Both the position numbers and the translations under genes were made by a program. The notes under the pieces are model-generated. The model worked only from the letters and a program-made list of their open reading frames with translations. It was not told where the DNA came from and did no database searches. From contig JALCRK010000005.1 of the NCBI GenBank assembly GCA_022652485.1, forward strand, positions 51,452 through 115,451: 64,000 nt of DNA. The letters run 5' to 3'. Origin of the DNA: Sphingobium sp. (GTDB lineage Bacteria > Pseudomonadota > Alphaproteobacteria > Sphingomonadales > Sphingomonadaceae). Shown here piece after piece: positions 12,369 through 21,724 of this stretch (positions are counted from its first letter, which is position 1; every line of letters starts with the position of its first letter).

Positions 12369-12461
12369 CTAGACCACTACTCTCCAAACAGGTGTGCTGC
12401 CACGGCACGGTTTACCGTTCTCAGGATGAACCCCGGCTGAGTGACTTCCTCAACGCAATCC

Positions 12462-14756
12462 TTATATTCCCAGATTGCGAAACACCAGCCGTAGCTGAAA
12501 GTTGTTGTTGGTGCGCGCGTCGCCGACCACCTGATAGTCGCGTTGCCAGGTGAACGCGATGTTGAGGCAGTCGTCCTTATAATCGATCCCCAGCCGGTGC
12601 TTGACCGGCTCGAACCCGTCGGAAGGGACGCCGGGCGCCTCCTTCTTGTCGGTGAGGTCAACCACCGTCGAGCCGAAGACTGACCAGTAACGGGCGATGG
12701 CGATCCGCGCGCCGATCCGCGCTTCCTCGCGGTCGGCCAGATCCTCCAGCTGCTCGATGACGTTGCGGTTGAGCAGCAGGTAGCTCAGCACCACATAGGT
12801 GCGGCGCGAACCGACCGTCGCGTCGATCTCGTTGCGGCGGATCGCGAGATTGTCCTTGTCGAGCCGGAAGCGGTGGGTGAGGCTCACGAAATCCTTGTAG
12901 CGCACCGTGGTCCGCCCCACGAAGTCCGACACCCGCCGCGAGAGTCCGGTGCCATCGGGCAGAAGGGTGGAGCGGTTGTCGATCCGGAAGCTCTGGCCGA
13001 ACACGTTCTCAAGCGAGAAATCCTTGAGGGAGAGCGCATAGTTGACGCCCACGGTGAGGCGGCTGGAATCCTCGAAGCGGTCATAGCCCGAGAAGCGGTT
13101 GAGCGCGAACAGGTTGCTGTCTTCCAGATCGACGGTGCGGGAATCCTCGTTGGGCAGGGTGAGGTTCGCGAGGCGCGGCGCGGCGACGAGCTGAACATGC
13201 GGCGTGATGCGCTGGGTGCCGCCGAGGAACGAACCGACGAACGGCCATTCCATATCCACCGCCGCCGCCGCGATCCCGCGCGTCTTCCAGCCATTCGCAC
13301 CCGCATAGGCGGCGATGGGGTTCTGGCTGTTATGGCTGCTGTGATACACATCGCCGCGCGCATAGGCCGTGAAGGTGAGCGCCTGGCCCAGGCCGGTCAG
13401 CGTCCGCAGCTTCCACTCGGCAGCCGCAAAGGCGCGCTGCGTATCCTGCCCCACCGAACGCGAGAGCGCGAGGCTGTTGGCCTGGAGCTGCAACCGCCCG
13501 CCGAGCACCGGGCTCGGCAGCCGCCAGCGATAATCGATCACCGGCAGCGCGACCGGCTGATGCCTCTGGCTGTCGCCCAGCCGCATCGTCTGCACCGACC
13601 ATCCGGCAAGCGAGAAATAAGTGGCGGTGTCGATGTGCTCCGCCCGCAATGTGCTGCGCAGGCGGTCATCGCTGCTGATGTTGTAGCGGCGCAGGAAGGT
13701 GCGGTCGGTCGCCCGGCGCAGCGAGCCGTAGAGCCGCCATTCCGGCGTGAAGCGATAGGAGCCGCTCCCCTCGATATAGCCACGGAACTGGCGCTGCTGC
13801 ACCGCCGCATTGGGGGCGCCGTTGCTTTGCACGCTCTTGGTCACATAGCCGAGGATGTTGTAGGCTCCGCGCCCCAGCCACGCCCGGTAGCTCGCCTCCA
13901 TCATCGGCAGCTGGCCGGTGAACACATGCGGCGTCAGCGTCATGTCCCGGTTGGGCGCGAGCTTGACGTAATAGGGCAAGGCAAGCTCCGCGCCGTTGAC
14001 GCCGCTGATCCGGTAATCCGGCAGCATGAAGCCCGATCCGCCGCCGGTGCCGACCGGATGCGAAAAGCCGGGCACCATCGCCAGCGGAATCCCGAACAGC
14101 TCGATCCGCGCACCCTTGTAATACACGCGCTGCCGCACCGGGTCATAGCGCACCTTGACTGCCCTGATCTGCCAGCTTGGTTCCTTGGGGCAACCCTTCG
14201 AATCCTCGACCGAGCAGGGCGTATAGGCCGCCTGATCCAGGAAATAGACACCGTTGCGCCGCGCGCCCTGCCGCGCGACCAGCCTGCCGCCCTGCTGCAT
14301 CACCAGCAGCAGGTTGGCGACGACGCCGTCCCTCAGCGTGTCTGTCACCTGCAGCGTATCGCCATAAGCGACATTGCCCTCGACATCGACGGTGGAGACA
14401 TTGCCGCTCGCCTCGACCGCGCCGGTCTTGCGGTTCCACACCACCTTGTCGGCGCGCAGGCGGTTGCCCTCGCGCACCATCTGCACATTGCCCGAAGCGG
14501 TGACGATATCGCTATCGCTGTCATAATTGAGCTGATCGGCGGCGAAGGCGATCTCGCTGTCGGCTGTGGGCGACGAAGCCGTCACCGCCGGAGAAGGAGG
14601 CGGCGGGGAAGTTTCCTGCGCGCCCGCAAGGCTGCTCCAGCACAGAACCGCAATCGCCGCCCCGCCCAGCGCGGCGCGCCTGCCCGGGCGTTCGCGGCAA
14701 GGGGCGTCTGGGCCGGGGAGCGGAAGCGAGTGAGGCAGGATGGAGTCTCTGGTCAT
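12462..14756 (-). CDS. lptD: LPS-assembly outer-membrane protein LptD
   Basis: LptD is the beta-barrel that inserts lipopolysaccharide, or sphingolipid-bearing outer-leaflet lipids in LPS-poor sphingomonads, into the outer membrane. The 764-residue product has a signal region ending near SSLAGAQ. An OstA/LptA-like periplasmic domain follows (FAADQLNYDSDSDIVTASG, then VEASGNV). The barrel ends in YQVVGDARTNNNFQLRLVFR. Cysteines occur in YTPCSVEDSKGC and near the C-terminus in YKDDCLNIAF; their layout differs from the E. coli Cys pairs but could still allow a disulphide. It leads the lptD-surA-pdxA-rsmA block and is divergent from pepA. Confidence 0.93.
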   Translation of the reverse strand: MTRDSILPHSLPLPGPDAPCRERPGRRAALGGAAIAVLCWSSLAGAQETSPPPPSPAVTASSPTADSEIAFAADQLNYDSDSDIVTASGNVQMVREGNRLRADKVVWNRKTGAVEASGNVSTVDVEGNVAYGDTLQVTDTLRDGVVANLLLVMQQGGRLVARQGARRNGVYFLDQAAYTPCSVEDSKGCPKEPSWQIRAVKVRYDPVRQRVYYKGARIELFGIPLAMVPGFSHPVGTGGGSGFMLPDYRISGVNGAELALPYYVKLAPNRDMTLTPHVFTGQLPMMEASYRAWLGRGAYNILGYVTKSVQSNGAPNAAVQQRQFRGYIEGSGSYRFTPEWRLYGSLRRATDRTFLRRYNISSDDRLRSTLRAEHIDTATYFSLAGWSVQTMRLGDSQRHQPVALPVIDYRWRLPSPVLGGRLQLQANSLALSRSVGQDTQRAFAAAEWKLRTLTGLGQALTFTAYARGDVYHSSHNSQNPIAAYAGANGWKTRGIAAAAVDMEWPFVGSFLGGTQRITPHVQLVAAPRLANLTLPNEDSRTVDLEDSNLFALNRFSGYDRFEDSSRLTVGVNYALSLKDFSLENVFGQSFRIDNRSTLLPDGTGLSRRVSDFVGRTTVRYKDFVSLTHRFRLDKDNLAIRRNEIDATVGSRRTYVVLSYLLLNRNVIEQLEDLADREEARIGARIAIARYWSVFGSTVVDLTDKKEAPGVPSDGFEPVKHRLGIDYKDDCLNIAFTWQRDYQVVGDARTNNNFQLRLVFRNLGI

Positions 14757-14930
14757 AAATATCTGGGGCTCGTTTCGCTCGCCTATTGCATCAGGGACGA
14801 TCCCGCAATCCCATAGCGACGCGCGAGGAACGGGAGGCGCGAATAGTGTGCAACCTTAAGCTGTGTGTCTTTACCCCGGCGGCACCGCTGTGTAACGCTT
14901 GCGCCATCACCCTTTGCCAAGAGAGACGTA

Positions 14931-16397
14931 ATGGACATTCGCTTTGCCGCTTCCCGTTCCCCGCAGGCCGACACGCTCGTTTACGCGGTCAAGACCGGAG
15001 GGCTGGAGCTGCTGCCTGCTGCGGCGGGAGACATGGCGGGGGACATGGCGGGAGCGGCAGCGCTCGCGCGTTTCGCCGGGGAATGCGGCGGTGCGGTCGA
15101 AACCTTCGCGACGATCGACGGGCAGGCGCGGCGTATCCTGTTGCTCGGCGTGGGCGGTGCGAGCGAGGCCGATATGGAGAAGGCTGGCGCGGCGCTGACC
15201 GGAAAGCTGCTGACTTCGGGCGCGAAGAGTGCGTCCGTTTCGTTCGAGGCGGCGGGGCCGGTGACGGCGGAGGGCGTCGTGCGTTTTGCGCTGGGTGCGG
15301 AACTGCGCAGCTGGCGGATCGACAAATATCGCACCAAGCTCACCGACAAGCAGAAGCCTACGCTGGATACCGTCGAGATCGTCAGCGGCGCGGACTGTGC
15401 CGAGCTGTGGACGCGCAGCGCTGCCGTCGCAGAGGGCGTCAAATTCACCCGCGAGCTGGTCGCCGAGCCCGCGAATGTGATTTACCCGGAGAGCTTCGTC
15501 GAACGCTGCCGCGCGCTGGAAGCGCTGGGTGTCACCTTTACCGTGCTCGATGAGGCCGAGATGGCGAAGCTCGGCATGGGCGCGCTGCTCGGAGTCGCGC
15601 AAGGCTCTGTCCGCGCGCCCCGCCTGCTCGCGATGGAATGGAACGGCACCGGAAGCCCCGACGCCACCCCGCTGGTGCTCGTCGGCAAGGGGGTTACCTT
15701 CGATACCGGCGGCATCTCGATCAAGCCCGCCGCCGGCATGGAGGACATGAAGTGGGACATGGGCGGCGCGGGCGCGGTCGCGGGCACGATGCGCGCACTT
15801 GCGGGCCGGAAGGCAAAGGCGCGGGTCGTCGGTATCTGCGGCCTCGTCGAGAACATGCCAGATGGCAACGCCCAGCGGCCCGGCGATGTCGTCACCTCCA
15901 TGTCCGGCCAGACCATCGAGGTGATCAATACGGACGCCGAGGGCCGTCTCGTGCTGTGCGATGTCATCACCTGGGCGCAGCGGACCTACAAGCCGCGGGT
16001 GCTGATCGATCTCGCGACGCTCACCGGCGCGATGCTCGTGGCGCTCGGCAACGAACATGCGGGGCTGTTCAGCAATGACGATAGCCTGGCCGACGATCTG
16101 CTCGCCGCCGGTAAAGCTGCGGGCGATCCGCTGTGGCGCTTCCCGCTCGGGGACGCCTATGACAAGCAGATCGACAGCCCGATCGCGGACATGAAGAACA
16201 CCGGCGGGCGCTTCGCGGGGTCGATCACGGCGGCCCAGTTCATCAAACGCTTCATCGACGAGGGCGTCAAATGGGCGCATCTCGATATCGCCGGGATGGT
16301 CTGGGCCGACAAGCCCGGCGCCACCTGGGACAAGGGCGCGACCGGCTATGGCGTGCGCCTGCTCGACCGCCTCGTGGCGGACAGGTTCGAGGCGTGA
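14931..16397 (+). CDS. pepA: Leucyl aminopeptidase (cytosol aminopeptidase, M17)
   Basis: PepA removes N-terminal residues from peptides using two metal ions. The 488-residue product contains GKGVTFDTGGISIKPA and MKWDMGGAGAVAG, and the metal-binding signature NTDAEGRLVL. I start at ATG 14931, preceded by AGAGACG; the open frame extends 22 codons further upstream without family character. In other bacteria PepA homologues can also bind DNA, but nothing here tests that. Followed after 11 bases by a large folded repeat and then holC. Confidence 0.95.
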   Translation: MDIRFAASRSPQADTLVYAVKTGGLELLPAAAGDMAGDMAGAAALARFAGECGGAVETFATIDGQARRILLLGVGGASEADMEKAGAALTGKLLTSGAKSASVSFEAAGPVTAEGVVRFALGAELRSWRIDKYRTKLTDKQKPTLDTVEIVSGADCAELWTRSAAVAEGVKFTRELVAEPANVIYPESFVERCRALEALGVTFTVLDEAEMAKLGMGALLGVAQGSVRAPRLLAMEWNGTGSPDATPLVLVGKGVTFDTGGISIKPAAGMEDMKWDMGGAGAVAGTMRALAGRKAKARVVGICGLVENMPDGNAQRPGDVVTSMSGQTIEVINTDAEGRLVLCDVITWAQRTYKPRVLIDLATLTGAMLVALGNEHAGLFSNDDSLADDLLAAGKAAGDPLWRFPLGDAYDKQIDSPIADMKNTGGRFAGSITAAQFIKRFIDEGVKWAHLDIAGMVWADKPGATWDKGATGYGVRLLDRLVADRFEA

Positions 16398-16408
16398 AGC
16401 CGTTTCAT

Positions 16409-16553
16409 CATTCGGATCAGGACGAGGCGAAAATGGCGGATTTTGAGAACCTTGAAACGAGGCACGTGACTCGTTTCAACGCAGCGTACTTTAAGGTACG
16501 TGAGCACCGGAAGCGCAAAAATTCGCCATTTGCAGCCCGCCCTGGTTCGAATG
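16409..16553. repeat. 145-base folded element between pepA and holC
   Basis: The outer arms (16409-16445 and 16516-16553) are imperfect inverted copies over about 37 positions; the core AAATGGCG is exactly matched and several other differences would still pair as G-U in RNA. Inside lie two hairpins: TTGAAACGAG (16452-16461) with CTCGTTTCAA (16470-16479), a perfect 10-base stem, and CGTAC (16485-16489) with GTACG (16496-16500). The folded form would be a three-way junction. It ends at the start of the holC ribosome-binding site (GGGGAGA). It may be a MITE-like element or a structured RNA leader. Confidence 0.75.
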
Positions 16554-16566
16554 GGGAGACGGCTTA

Positions 16567-17004
16567 GTGCGCGTAGATTTCTATCAGCTCAGTCGTGATC
16601 CGGTGGAGCAGGTGTTGCCCGCCATCGCGCAGCGGCTGATAGAGGAGGGCGAGCGTCTGCTCGTGGTCGATGGGCGCGAAGGCGCGCTCCCCCGTCTGTC
16701 CCGCGCATTGTGGGAATGGCGGCCGGAGAGTTTCATCGCGCATGGCCAGGCGGGCGAGGGCGACGAGGCGCTGCAGCCGGTGCTGCTGTCCGCTGATCCC
16801 GAGCCTGCCAATGCGGCCCGCAACATCGCGCTGGCCGATGGCGCGTGGCGCGATGACGCGCTCACGTTCAAGCGCGCCTTCTATTTCTTCGACCAGTCCA
16901 CCATCGCGGATGCGAGGACGTGCTGGAAGAAGCTCAAGGGAACAGACGGTGTCGAACCGCGTTTCTGGCGGCAGGAAGGCGGCAGGTGGATGGAGGGGCC
17001 GTAA
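16567..17004 (+). CDS. holC: DNA polymerase III chi subunit
   Basis: HolC joins the clamp-loader complex and links it to single-strand binding protein. The 145-residue protein has the family start VDFYQLSRDPVEQVLPAI, then ERLLVVDGREGALPRLSRALW and the segment FIAHGQAGEGDEALQPVLLS. It starts at a GTG (16567) with GGGGAGA 7 bases upstream. The ribosome-binding site lies immediately after a large folded element, so translation could be affected by that structure. The window also holds holB, but far away at 36442-37413. Confidence 0.9.
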   Translation: MRVDFYQLSRDPVEQVLPAIAQRLIEEGERLLVVDGREGALPRLSRALWEWRPESFIAHGQAGEGDEALQPVLLSADPEPANAARNIALADGAWRDDALTFKRAFYFFDQSTIADARTCWKKLKGTDGVEPRFWRQEGGRWMEGP

Positions 17005-17098
17005 GCTGCTTCGGGAGAGGGCATAATTAATCCCCTTGCCGCGCCGCAGCAACGCGGCTAAAGCGCGCGCCACATCAATCCAGTGGAGCCTCGCCAAA

Positions 17099-17521
17099 AT
17101 GGCTGTTACCCGTACTTTTTCGATCATCAAGCCCGACGCGACCCGTCGCAACCTCACCGGCGCGATCACCGCGAAGCTGGAGGAAGCGGGTCTGCGCGTC
17201 GTAGCGTCCAAGCGCATCCGCATGAGCCGCGAGCAGGCCGAGGGCTTCTACGCCGTGCACAAGGAGCGCCCCTTCTTCGCTGATCTGGTGGCGTTCATGA
17301 TCTCAGGCCCGGTGGTTGTGCAGGTGCTGGAAGGCGAGAACGCCGTAAAGCGCAACCGCGACATCATGGGCGCGACCAACCCGGAAAATGCCGATGAGGG
17401 CACGATCCGCAAGCTGTTCGCCGAATCGATCGAGGCGAACTCGGTCCACGGCTCGGACAGCGAAGAGAACGCCGCGACCGAGATCGCCTATTTCTTCAAG
17501 AAAGACGAGATCGTCGGCTGA
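17099..17521 (+). CDS. ndk: Nucleoside diphosphate kinase
   Basis: Ndk equalises nucleoside triphosphate pools by passing phosphate through a histidine. The 140-residue product begins [17 protein letters not shown] and has the active-site motif NSVHGSDS with His117. I use the ATG at 17099, with GTGGAG upstream; the frame is open 21 codons further back but that part has no family resemblance. A strong terminator follows 25 bases after the stop. Confidence 0.96.
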   Translation: MAVTRTFSIIKPDATRRNLTGAITAKLEEAGLRVVASKRIRMSREQAEGFYAVHKERPFFADLVAFMISGPVVVQVLEGENAVKRNRDIMGATNPENADEGTIRKLFAESIEANSVHGSDSEENAATEIAYFFKKDEIVG

Positions 17522-17546
17522 GCAGCCTGCGACTGGAATAGAATAG

Positions 17547-17574
17547 AGGGCCGCCCGTCGAGGCGGCCCTTTTT
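17547..17574 (+). terminator. Rho-independent terminator of ndk
   Basis: The stem GGGCCGCC (17548-17555) pairs with GGCGGCCC (17562-17569) across a 6-base loop and is followed by TTTTT (17570-17574). An A just before the stem gives only a weak signal for the opposite gene, whose stop codon lies at 17578. Confidence 0.87.
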
Positions 17575-17577
17575 CGT

Positions 17578-18222
17578 TCAAGCCGGTGCAAACTCGCCGC
17601 TTGCTTCATCCAGCACGTTGAGCACGCCATCGGAAATAGCGAAATAGGCGCCAATCAGCTTCAGCTCTCCCGCCTTCTCCTTCTCCCGGATACAGGGGAA
17701 TGTGCGCAGATTGGTGAGGCTGACCTTGACGCCCTCCTTCTCCATTGCGCGCAGCGCCTCGCGGCTATGGTCGTCTCCGAAGGAGGTCTTCACCTTGTCG
17801 CGCGCGTCGTCGAGCAGGTCGATCCAGTGCGCAATGAAGCCGCCTTCGCCCGGAGGCGCGTCTTTCAGCTCCTGCGTAAGCGCCGCCTGACAGCCGCCGC
17901 AACGGCCATGTCCCATCACCACGATCTCGCCCACTTTGAGCACCTGCACCGCAAACTCCAAAGCGGCGGAGACGCCATGACGCCCGGGTGTCGTCTCGAA
18001 CGGCGGCACCAGCGCGGCGACATTGCGTACCACGAACACTTCGCCCGGATTGGTATCGAATATCTGTGATGGATCGACCCGGCTGTCCGAACAGGCGATG
18101 ATCATCACCTTGGGGCTTTGGCCTTCGCGCAGTTCGTCCCAGCGTTCGCGCTGCTGCGCCCATCCGGTGGTCCGAAAACGCCGATATCCTTCGATCATGT
18201 CGGAAAAGCTGGCCAAGATCAT
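17578..18222 (-). CDS. Beta-class carbonic anhydrase
   Basis: The enzyme interconverts CO2 and bicarbonate. The 214-residue product shows the zinc ligands Cys44, His105 and Cys108 and the Asp46-Arg48 dyad, in ACSDSRVD and GHGRCGGC. I start at 18222, where AGGAGGAC sits upstream at normal spacing. The open frame runs 50 codons further, but that extension passes straight through a palindromic repeat and is not protein-like. It converges with ndk and shares a short intergenic region with its terminator. Confidence 0.95.
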   Translation of the reverse strand: MILASFSDMIEGYRRFRTTGWAQQRERWDELREGQSPKVMIIACSDSRVDPSQIFDTNPGEVFVVRNVAALVPPFETTPGRHGVSAALEFAVQVLKVGEIVVMGHGRCGGCQAALTQELKDAPPGEGGFIAHWIDLLDDARDKVKTSFGDDHSREALRAMEKEGVKVSLTNLRTFPCIREKEKAGELKLIGAYFAISDGVLNVLDEASGEFAPA

Positions 18223-18254
18223 GTCCTCCTTTTTTCGTGTCTCACTCTTCGGTG

Positions 18255-18323
18255 CCGGCCCGCTCCCCCTCCCAACCTCCCGATATGGTATCCTATGGGA
18301 GGTTGGGAGGGGGAGCGGGCCGG
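18255..18323. repeat. Perfect 27-base inverted repeat (family B, copy 1)
   Basis: Arms 18255-18281 and 18297-18323 are exact inverted complements, rich in C on the left and G on the right, around a 15-base AT-richer loop (18282-18296). It lies between the divergent starts of carbonic anhydrase and lipA, 94 bases before the lipA ATG. A related, less perfect copy lies at 19800-19868 after the COQ10-type gene, in the opposite orientation judged by the loop sequence. Confidence 0.85.
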
Positions 18324-18416
18324 TGCGGCTCAACCGAAATTCCGGCAAGCCGGGATTTCGGGTCAAACCCATCGTTTAGGGTGGCATGTGCAGGCGCCCG
18401 GCGCTATCTGGGCGTT

Positions 18417-19352
18417 ATGACGCAAAATGCAACCCCCATAATCGACTCTGCTCCCGCCCGGACGCGCAAGCCCGATTGGATCAGGGTCAAAGCGCCGACC
18501 AGCCCCGGTTATGCCGAAACTAAGCGCCTGATGCGCGAGAAAGGCCTCGCCACCGTGTGCGAAGAGGCCGCCTGCCCCAATATCGGCGAGTGCTGGACCA
18601 AGAAGCACGCCACGGTGATGATCCTCGGCGATGTCTGCACGCGCGCCTGCGCCTTCTGCAACGTCAAGACCGGGATGCCGCGCAAGGTCGATGTGAACGA
18701 GCCGCAGAACCTTGCGGACGCCGCCGCCGAAATGGGGCTGGAGCATATCGTCATCACCTCGGTTGACCGCGACGACCTGCCCGATGGCGGTGCGGGCCAG
18801 TTCGTCAAGGTGATCGAGGCGCTGCGCCGCACGACGCCCGCCACCACGATCGAGATCCTCACCCCCGATTTCCGCAACAAGCACGAGGCTTCTGTCGAGG
18901 CGATCGTCGCCGCGCGGCCCGATGTGTACAACCACAATCTCGAAACCGTCCCCCGGCTTTACCCGACCATCCGCCCCGGCGCGCGCTATTATGCCTCGCT
19001 GCGCCTGCTGGAGACGGTCAAGCGGCTCGATCCCTCCATCTTCACCAAGTCCGGCATCATGCTGGGGCTGGGCGAGGAGCGTCTGGAAGTGCATCAGGTG
19101 ATGGATGACATGCGCTCGGCCGATATCGATTTCCTCACGATGGGGCAGTATCTTCAGCCGACGCCGAAACACGCGAAGGTGATCGAATTCGTGCCGCCTG
19201 CGGGCTTCAACGCCTATGCGGCGATCGCCCGGGCGAAGGGCTTCCTTCAGGTCGCCGCCAGCCCGCTCACGCGCTCCAGCTATCATGCCGGCAAGGATTT
19301 CGCGGAGATGCGCGATGCGCGTGCGGCGCAACTGGCGCGTGCCAGGGTATAA
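18417..19352 (+). CDS. lipA: Lipoyl synthase (radical SAM)
   Basis: LipA inserts two sulphur atoms into octanoyl groups on lipoyl domains such as the PdhC encoded at 44680-45975. The 311-residue product has the auxiliary-cluster cysteines Cys48, Cys53 and Cys59 and the radical SAM cluster Cys74, Cys78 and Cys81 (CTRACAFC). The start at 18417 gives the normal length; the open frame extends 60 codons upstream across the family B repeat, which I reject. The next gene begins 6 bases after the stop, so the two are one operon. Confidence 0.97.
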   Translation: MTQNATPIIDSAPARTRKPDWIRVKAPTSPGYAETKRLMREKGLATVCEEAACPNIGECWTKKHATVMILGDVCTRACAFCNVKTGMPRKVDVNEPQNLADAAAEMGLEHIVITSVDRDDLPDGGAGQFVKVIEALRRTTPATTIEILTPDFRNKHEASVEAIVAARPDVYNHNLETVPRLYPTIRPGARYYASLRLLETVKRLDPSIFTKSGIMLGLGEERLEVHQVMDDMRSADIDFLTMGQYLQPTPKHAKVIEFVPPAGFNAYAAIARAKGFLQVAASPLTRSSYHAGKDFAEMRDARAAQLARARV

Positions 19353-19358
19353 CTTCCT

Positions 19359-19835
19359 ATGCCGCATCACAAGGAAACCCGGCGCCTGCCCTATAGCCCA
19401 GAGCAGATGTTCGCGCTTGTGGCTGACGTGCAGTCCTACCAGAAGTTCCTGCCCTGGGTGACGGCGATCCGCGTCCGCTCGAACAGCCCGACCGAGATGG
19501 TCGCGGACATGATCGTGGGTTTCAAGGGCTTGCGCGAAAGTTTCACGTCACGCGTGCATAAGGAGGAGCCGACGCGCGTCCATGTCGATTATCTCGATGG
19601 CCCGTTGAAGCATCTCAGCAACGACTGGCGCTTTCGGCCCGATGGGGAAGGCGGCGTGCTGGTCGATTTCGAGGTCGATTTCGCGTTCAAGAACAAGCTG
19701 TTCGAAATGCTGGCGGGCCAGATGTTCGACAAGGCGCTGCGCAAGATGATCGGCGCATTCGAAGCCCGCGCAGAGGAGCTGTATGGGTTAGGCTCGGTTC
19801 CGGCCCTTTCCCCCTCCCAATCGACCATATCGTAA
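19359..19835 (+). CDS. COQ10/RatA-type START-domain protein (coenzyme Q binding)
   Basis: This 158-residue protein has the polyketide cyclase/START fold of COQ10 and RatA: RRLPYSPEQMFALVADVQSYQKFLPW near the start, then RESFTSRV and VDFEVDFAFKNKLFEM. COQ10 proteins bind ubiquinone and support its use in respiration; the RatA toxin name is used for E. coli relatives. It follows lipA by 6 bases, a pairing often seen in Alphaproteobacteria. The last dozen codons and the TAA stop (19833-19835) lie inside the family B repeat, so the tail SVPALSPSQSTIS appears to be encoded by the repeat. Confidence 0.88.
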   Translation: MPHHKETRRLPYSPEQMFALVADVQSYQKFLPWVTAIRVRSNSPTEMVADMIVGFKGLRESFTSRVHKEEPTRVHVDYLDGPLKHLSNDWRFRPDGEGGVLVDFEVDFAFKNKLFEMLAGQMFDKALRKMIGAFEARAEELYGLGSVPALSPSQSTIS

Positions 19836-19868
19836 CATATCGGGCGGTTGGGAGAGGGAGAGGGCTGG
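19800..19868. repeat. Inverted repeat (family B, copy 2)
   Basis: The arms 19800-19826 and 19842-19868 are imperfect inverted complements with the same C-rich/G-rich layout as 18255-18323. The loop shares CATATCGGG with the reverse complement of copy 1, so this copy is in the opposite orientation. It overlaps the 3' end of the COQ10-type gene and supplies that gene's stop codon. The rest of the gap up to 19915 shows nothing else. Confidence 0.75.
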
Positions 19869-19915
19869 CGCCGCCCATCCGAAACGTAGCGCAGCTGCCG
19901 GTTTCGGATCAAATA

Positions 19916-20440
19916 TTACGGCGCGTCCGACTCGGGCAGCAGCAGCTCCAGCGCGCAGAGCGCCGCCTGAAGCCTTACGCCCGAGCGACCATTATCCTCG
20001 AATTGCTTCATGTCAGCGACGATATGATCCGGATTGCCGCCGCGCTCGGCCCGCGCGAACACCACGGTCCCCACCGGCTTTTGCGGTGAGCCGCCGCCCG
20101 GCCCGGCAATCCCGGTGATGGCGACCGCGACATGGGCGTGGCTGCGCGTCAGCGCACCCTGCGCCATGCCCCATGCGCACGCGATCGAAACCGAGCCGAA
20201 AGTCTCCAGCACATCCTGAGAAACTTTCAGAAGTTCCTGCTTCATATCATTGGAATAGGTTACAAAACCTATCTCGAATACATCGGAGCTGCCGGGAATT
20301 TCCGTAATCGCCGCCGCGACCAGCCCGCCGGTGCAGCTTTCCGCCAGCGCAATCGTGCGCCCGATACGGCGGTTTTCCTCCACCACGCGGCGGGCCAGCG
20401 CCACCAGTTCCGGGTTCAGCAAGGAGTCGGTCATCGTCAT
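19916..20440 (-). CDS. pncC: Nicotinamide-nucleotide amidase (CinA C-terminal domain)
   Basis: PncC converts nicotinamide mononucleotide to nicotinic acid mononucleotide, salvaging NAD. The 174-residue protein corresponds to the stand-alone CinA C-terminal domain. It has the active-site motif AESCTGGLVAAAI, then GFVTYSNDMKQELL and GIAGPGGGSPQKPVGTV. There is no N-terminal competence-damage domain. It lies downstream of ispDF on the same strand with a 14-base gap, an order kept in other Alphaproteobacteria. Two ATG codons (20440 and 20434) are possible starts. Confidence 0.92.
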   Translation of the reverse strand: MTMTDSLLNPELVALARRVVEENRRIGRTIALAESCTGGLVAAAITEIPGSSDVFEIGFVTYSNDMKQELLKVSQDVLETFGSVSIACAWGMAQGALTRSHAHVAVAITGIAGPGGGSPQKPVGTVVFARAERGGNPDHIVADMKQFEDNGRSGVRLQAALCALELLLPESDAP

Positions 20441-20454
20441 TCTATAGCCTTTTT

Positions 20455-21624
20455 CTAGCTGTTTGGCACCAGCAGTGTGGCAATGGCTTGCGCGGCGATG
20501 CCTTCACGACGCCCGGCAAAGCCAAGGCGTTCCGTGGTGGTCGCCTTCACGGATACGCGCGAGGCGGGCAGGGCGAGCAAATCCGCGAGCCGCGCCCGCA
20601 TCGTCTGCGCGTGCGGCCCGATTTTCGGCGCTTCGCAGATGATCGTGACATCGACATGCGCGATCTCCGCGCCGCGCGCCGCCGCGCGATCCCGCGCGAA
20701 TTCAAGGAAACGGTGCGATGCCGCGCCTTTCCACTGCGGATCGCTCGGCGGGAAGTGCTGGCCGATATCGCCCTCCGCCAGCGCGCCGAGGATCGCGTCC
20801 ACCAGCGCATGGATCGCCACGTCCGCGTCGCTATGGCCGGAAAGCCCGTGGCTATGGGCAATCTCGACGCCGCAGAGCCACAGCGGCTTGCCTTCGACCA
20901 GCCTGTGCACGTCGAACCCCATGCCGGTGCGCGGCAGACGGGTGGCGGCAAGGCGGGCTTCCGCCTGCACGAAATCCGCCGCATAGGTGAGCTTGTCGAG
21001 CATCGCGTCTCCCGGAGTGATGGTCACGTCATGGCCGGCATCCCGCACCATCTGCGCATCGTCGGTCGCCTCGCGCCCCTCGGACCAGGCCCGGTGCGCG
21101 GCAAGCACCGCCCCGAACCGGAACGCCTGTGGTGTCTGGACCCGGTAGAGATGCTCGCGCGGCACGATATCTCCCATCACGCTGTCATGCCGCACCAGCG
21201 TATCGGCGATGGGGAGGGCGGGGATAGCGCCTTCATGGCTGTCCAGCGCGGCGAGCAGATCATCGATCACCCGCGCGGGAAGGAAGGGGCGGGCGGCGTC
21301 ATGAATCAATACACGCGCTGCGCCACCCTCGACATCAAGCGCCTCCAGCGCCGCCTTCACTGATTCGCGCCGTGTCGCACCGCCTGCCACCAGCCAGGGG
21401 TCTGCCATTATGTCCGCCAGCGCCGCCTGCGCTTGTCTCTCCTGACCCGGCCCGATCACCACCATGACCCGGTCGATGGCCGGATGCGCCGCCAGCACCG
21501 CGACGCTGTGCGCAACCACCGCCCTGCCGCCGAGCGGCGCATATTGCTTGGGCACGCCAAGGCCCATGCGCTCGCCCACGCCTGCGGCCACGATGATGGC
21601 GACGGTGCCTTGCCCCCTGCTCAT
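20455..21624 (-). CDS. ispDF: Bifunctional IspD/IspF enzyme of the MEP isoprenoid pathway
   Basis: This 389-residue fusion catalyses the third and fifth steps of the non-mevalonate pathway. The N-terminal half is IspD (MEP cytidylyltransferase) with [12 protein letters not shown] and PKQYAPLGG. The C-terminal 157 residues are IspF (cyclodiphosphate synthase) with GFDVHRL and GHSDADV metal ligands. The fusion is common in Alphaproteobacteria. I start at ATG 21624 (MSRGQGT); the longer frame running into the dusB promoter region is not family-like. It is divergent from dusB and only 14 bases from pncC. Confidence 0.95.
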   Translation of the reverse strand: MSRGQGTVAIIVAAGVGERMGLGVPKQYAPLGGRAVVAHSVAVLAAHPAIDRVMVVIGPGQERQAQAALADIMADPWLVAGGATRRESVKAALEALDVEGGAARVLIHDAARPFLPARVIDDLLAALDSHEGAIPALPIADTLVRHDSVMGDIVPREHLYRVQTPQAFRFGAVLAAHRAWSEGREATDDAQMVRDAGHDVTITPGDAMLDKLTYAADFVQAEARLAATRLPRTGMGFDVHRLVEGKPLWLCGVEIAHSHGLSGHSDADVAIHALVDAILGALAEGDIGQHFPPSDPQWKGAASHRFLEFARDRAAARGAEIAHVDVTIICEAPKIGPHAQTMRARLADLLALPASRVSVKATTTERLGFAGRREGIAAQAIATLLVPNS

Positions 21625-21724
21625 GAGCGCGCGCCATAATCCAGCTGCGCCGCAAGCGCCAGACTTCTTGCGGGAATCGTCAAATCCGTCTATGGCCTGC
21701 CTGTTTTTTAGGCAGACCAGCGCA

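Noticed and set aside
16271..16567. 98-codon plus-strand frame running from pepA into the folded element
   Set aside because: Its first part is a shadow of pepA and its remainder is the palindromic element; no protein character.
18223..18416. Upstream extensions of carbonic anhydrase and lipA through the inverted repeat
   Set aside because: Both extensions are only repeat-derived sequence without family similarity; good internal starts exist at 18222 and 18417.
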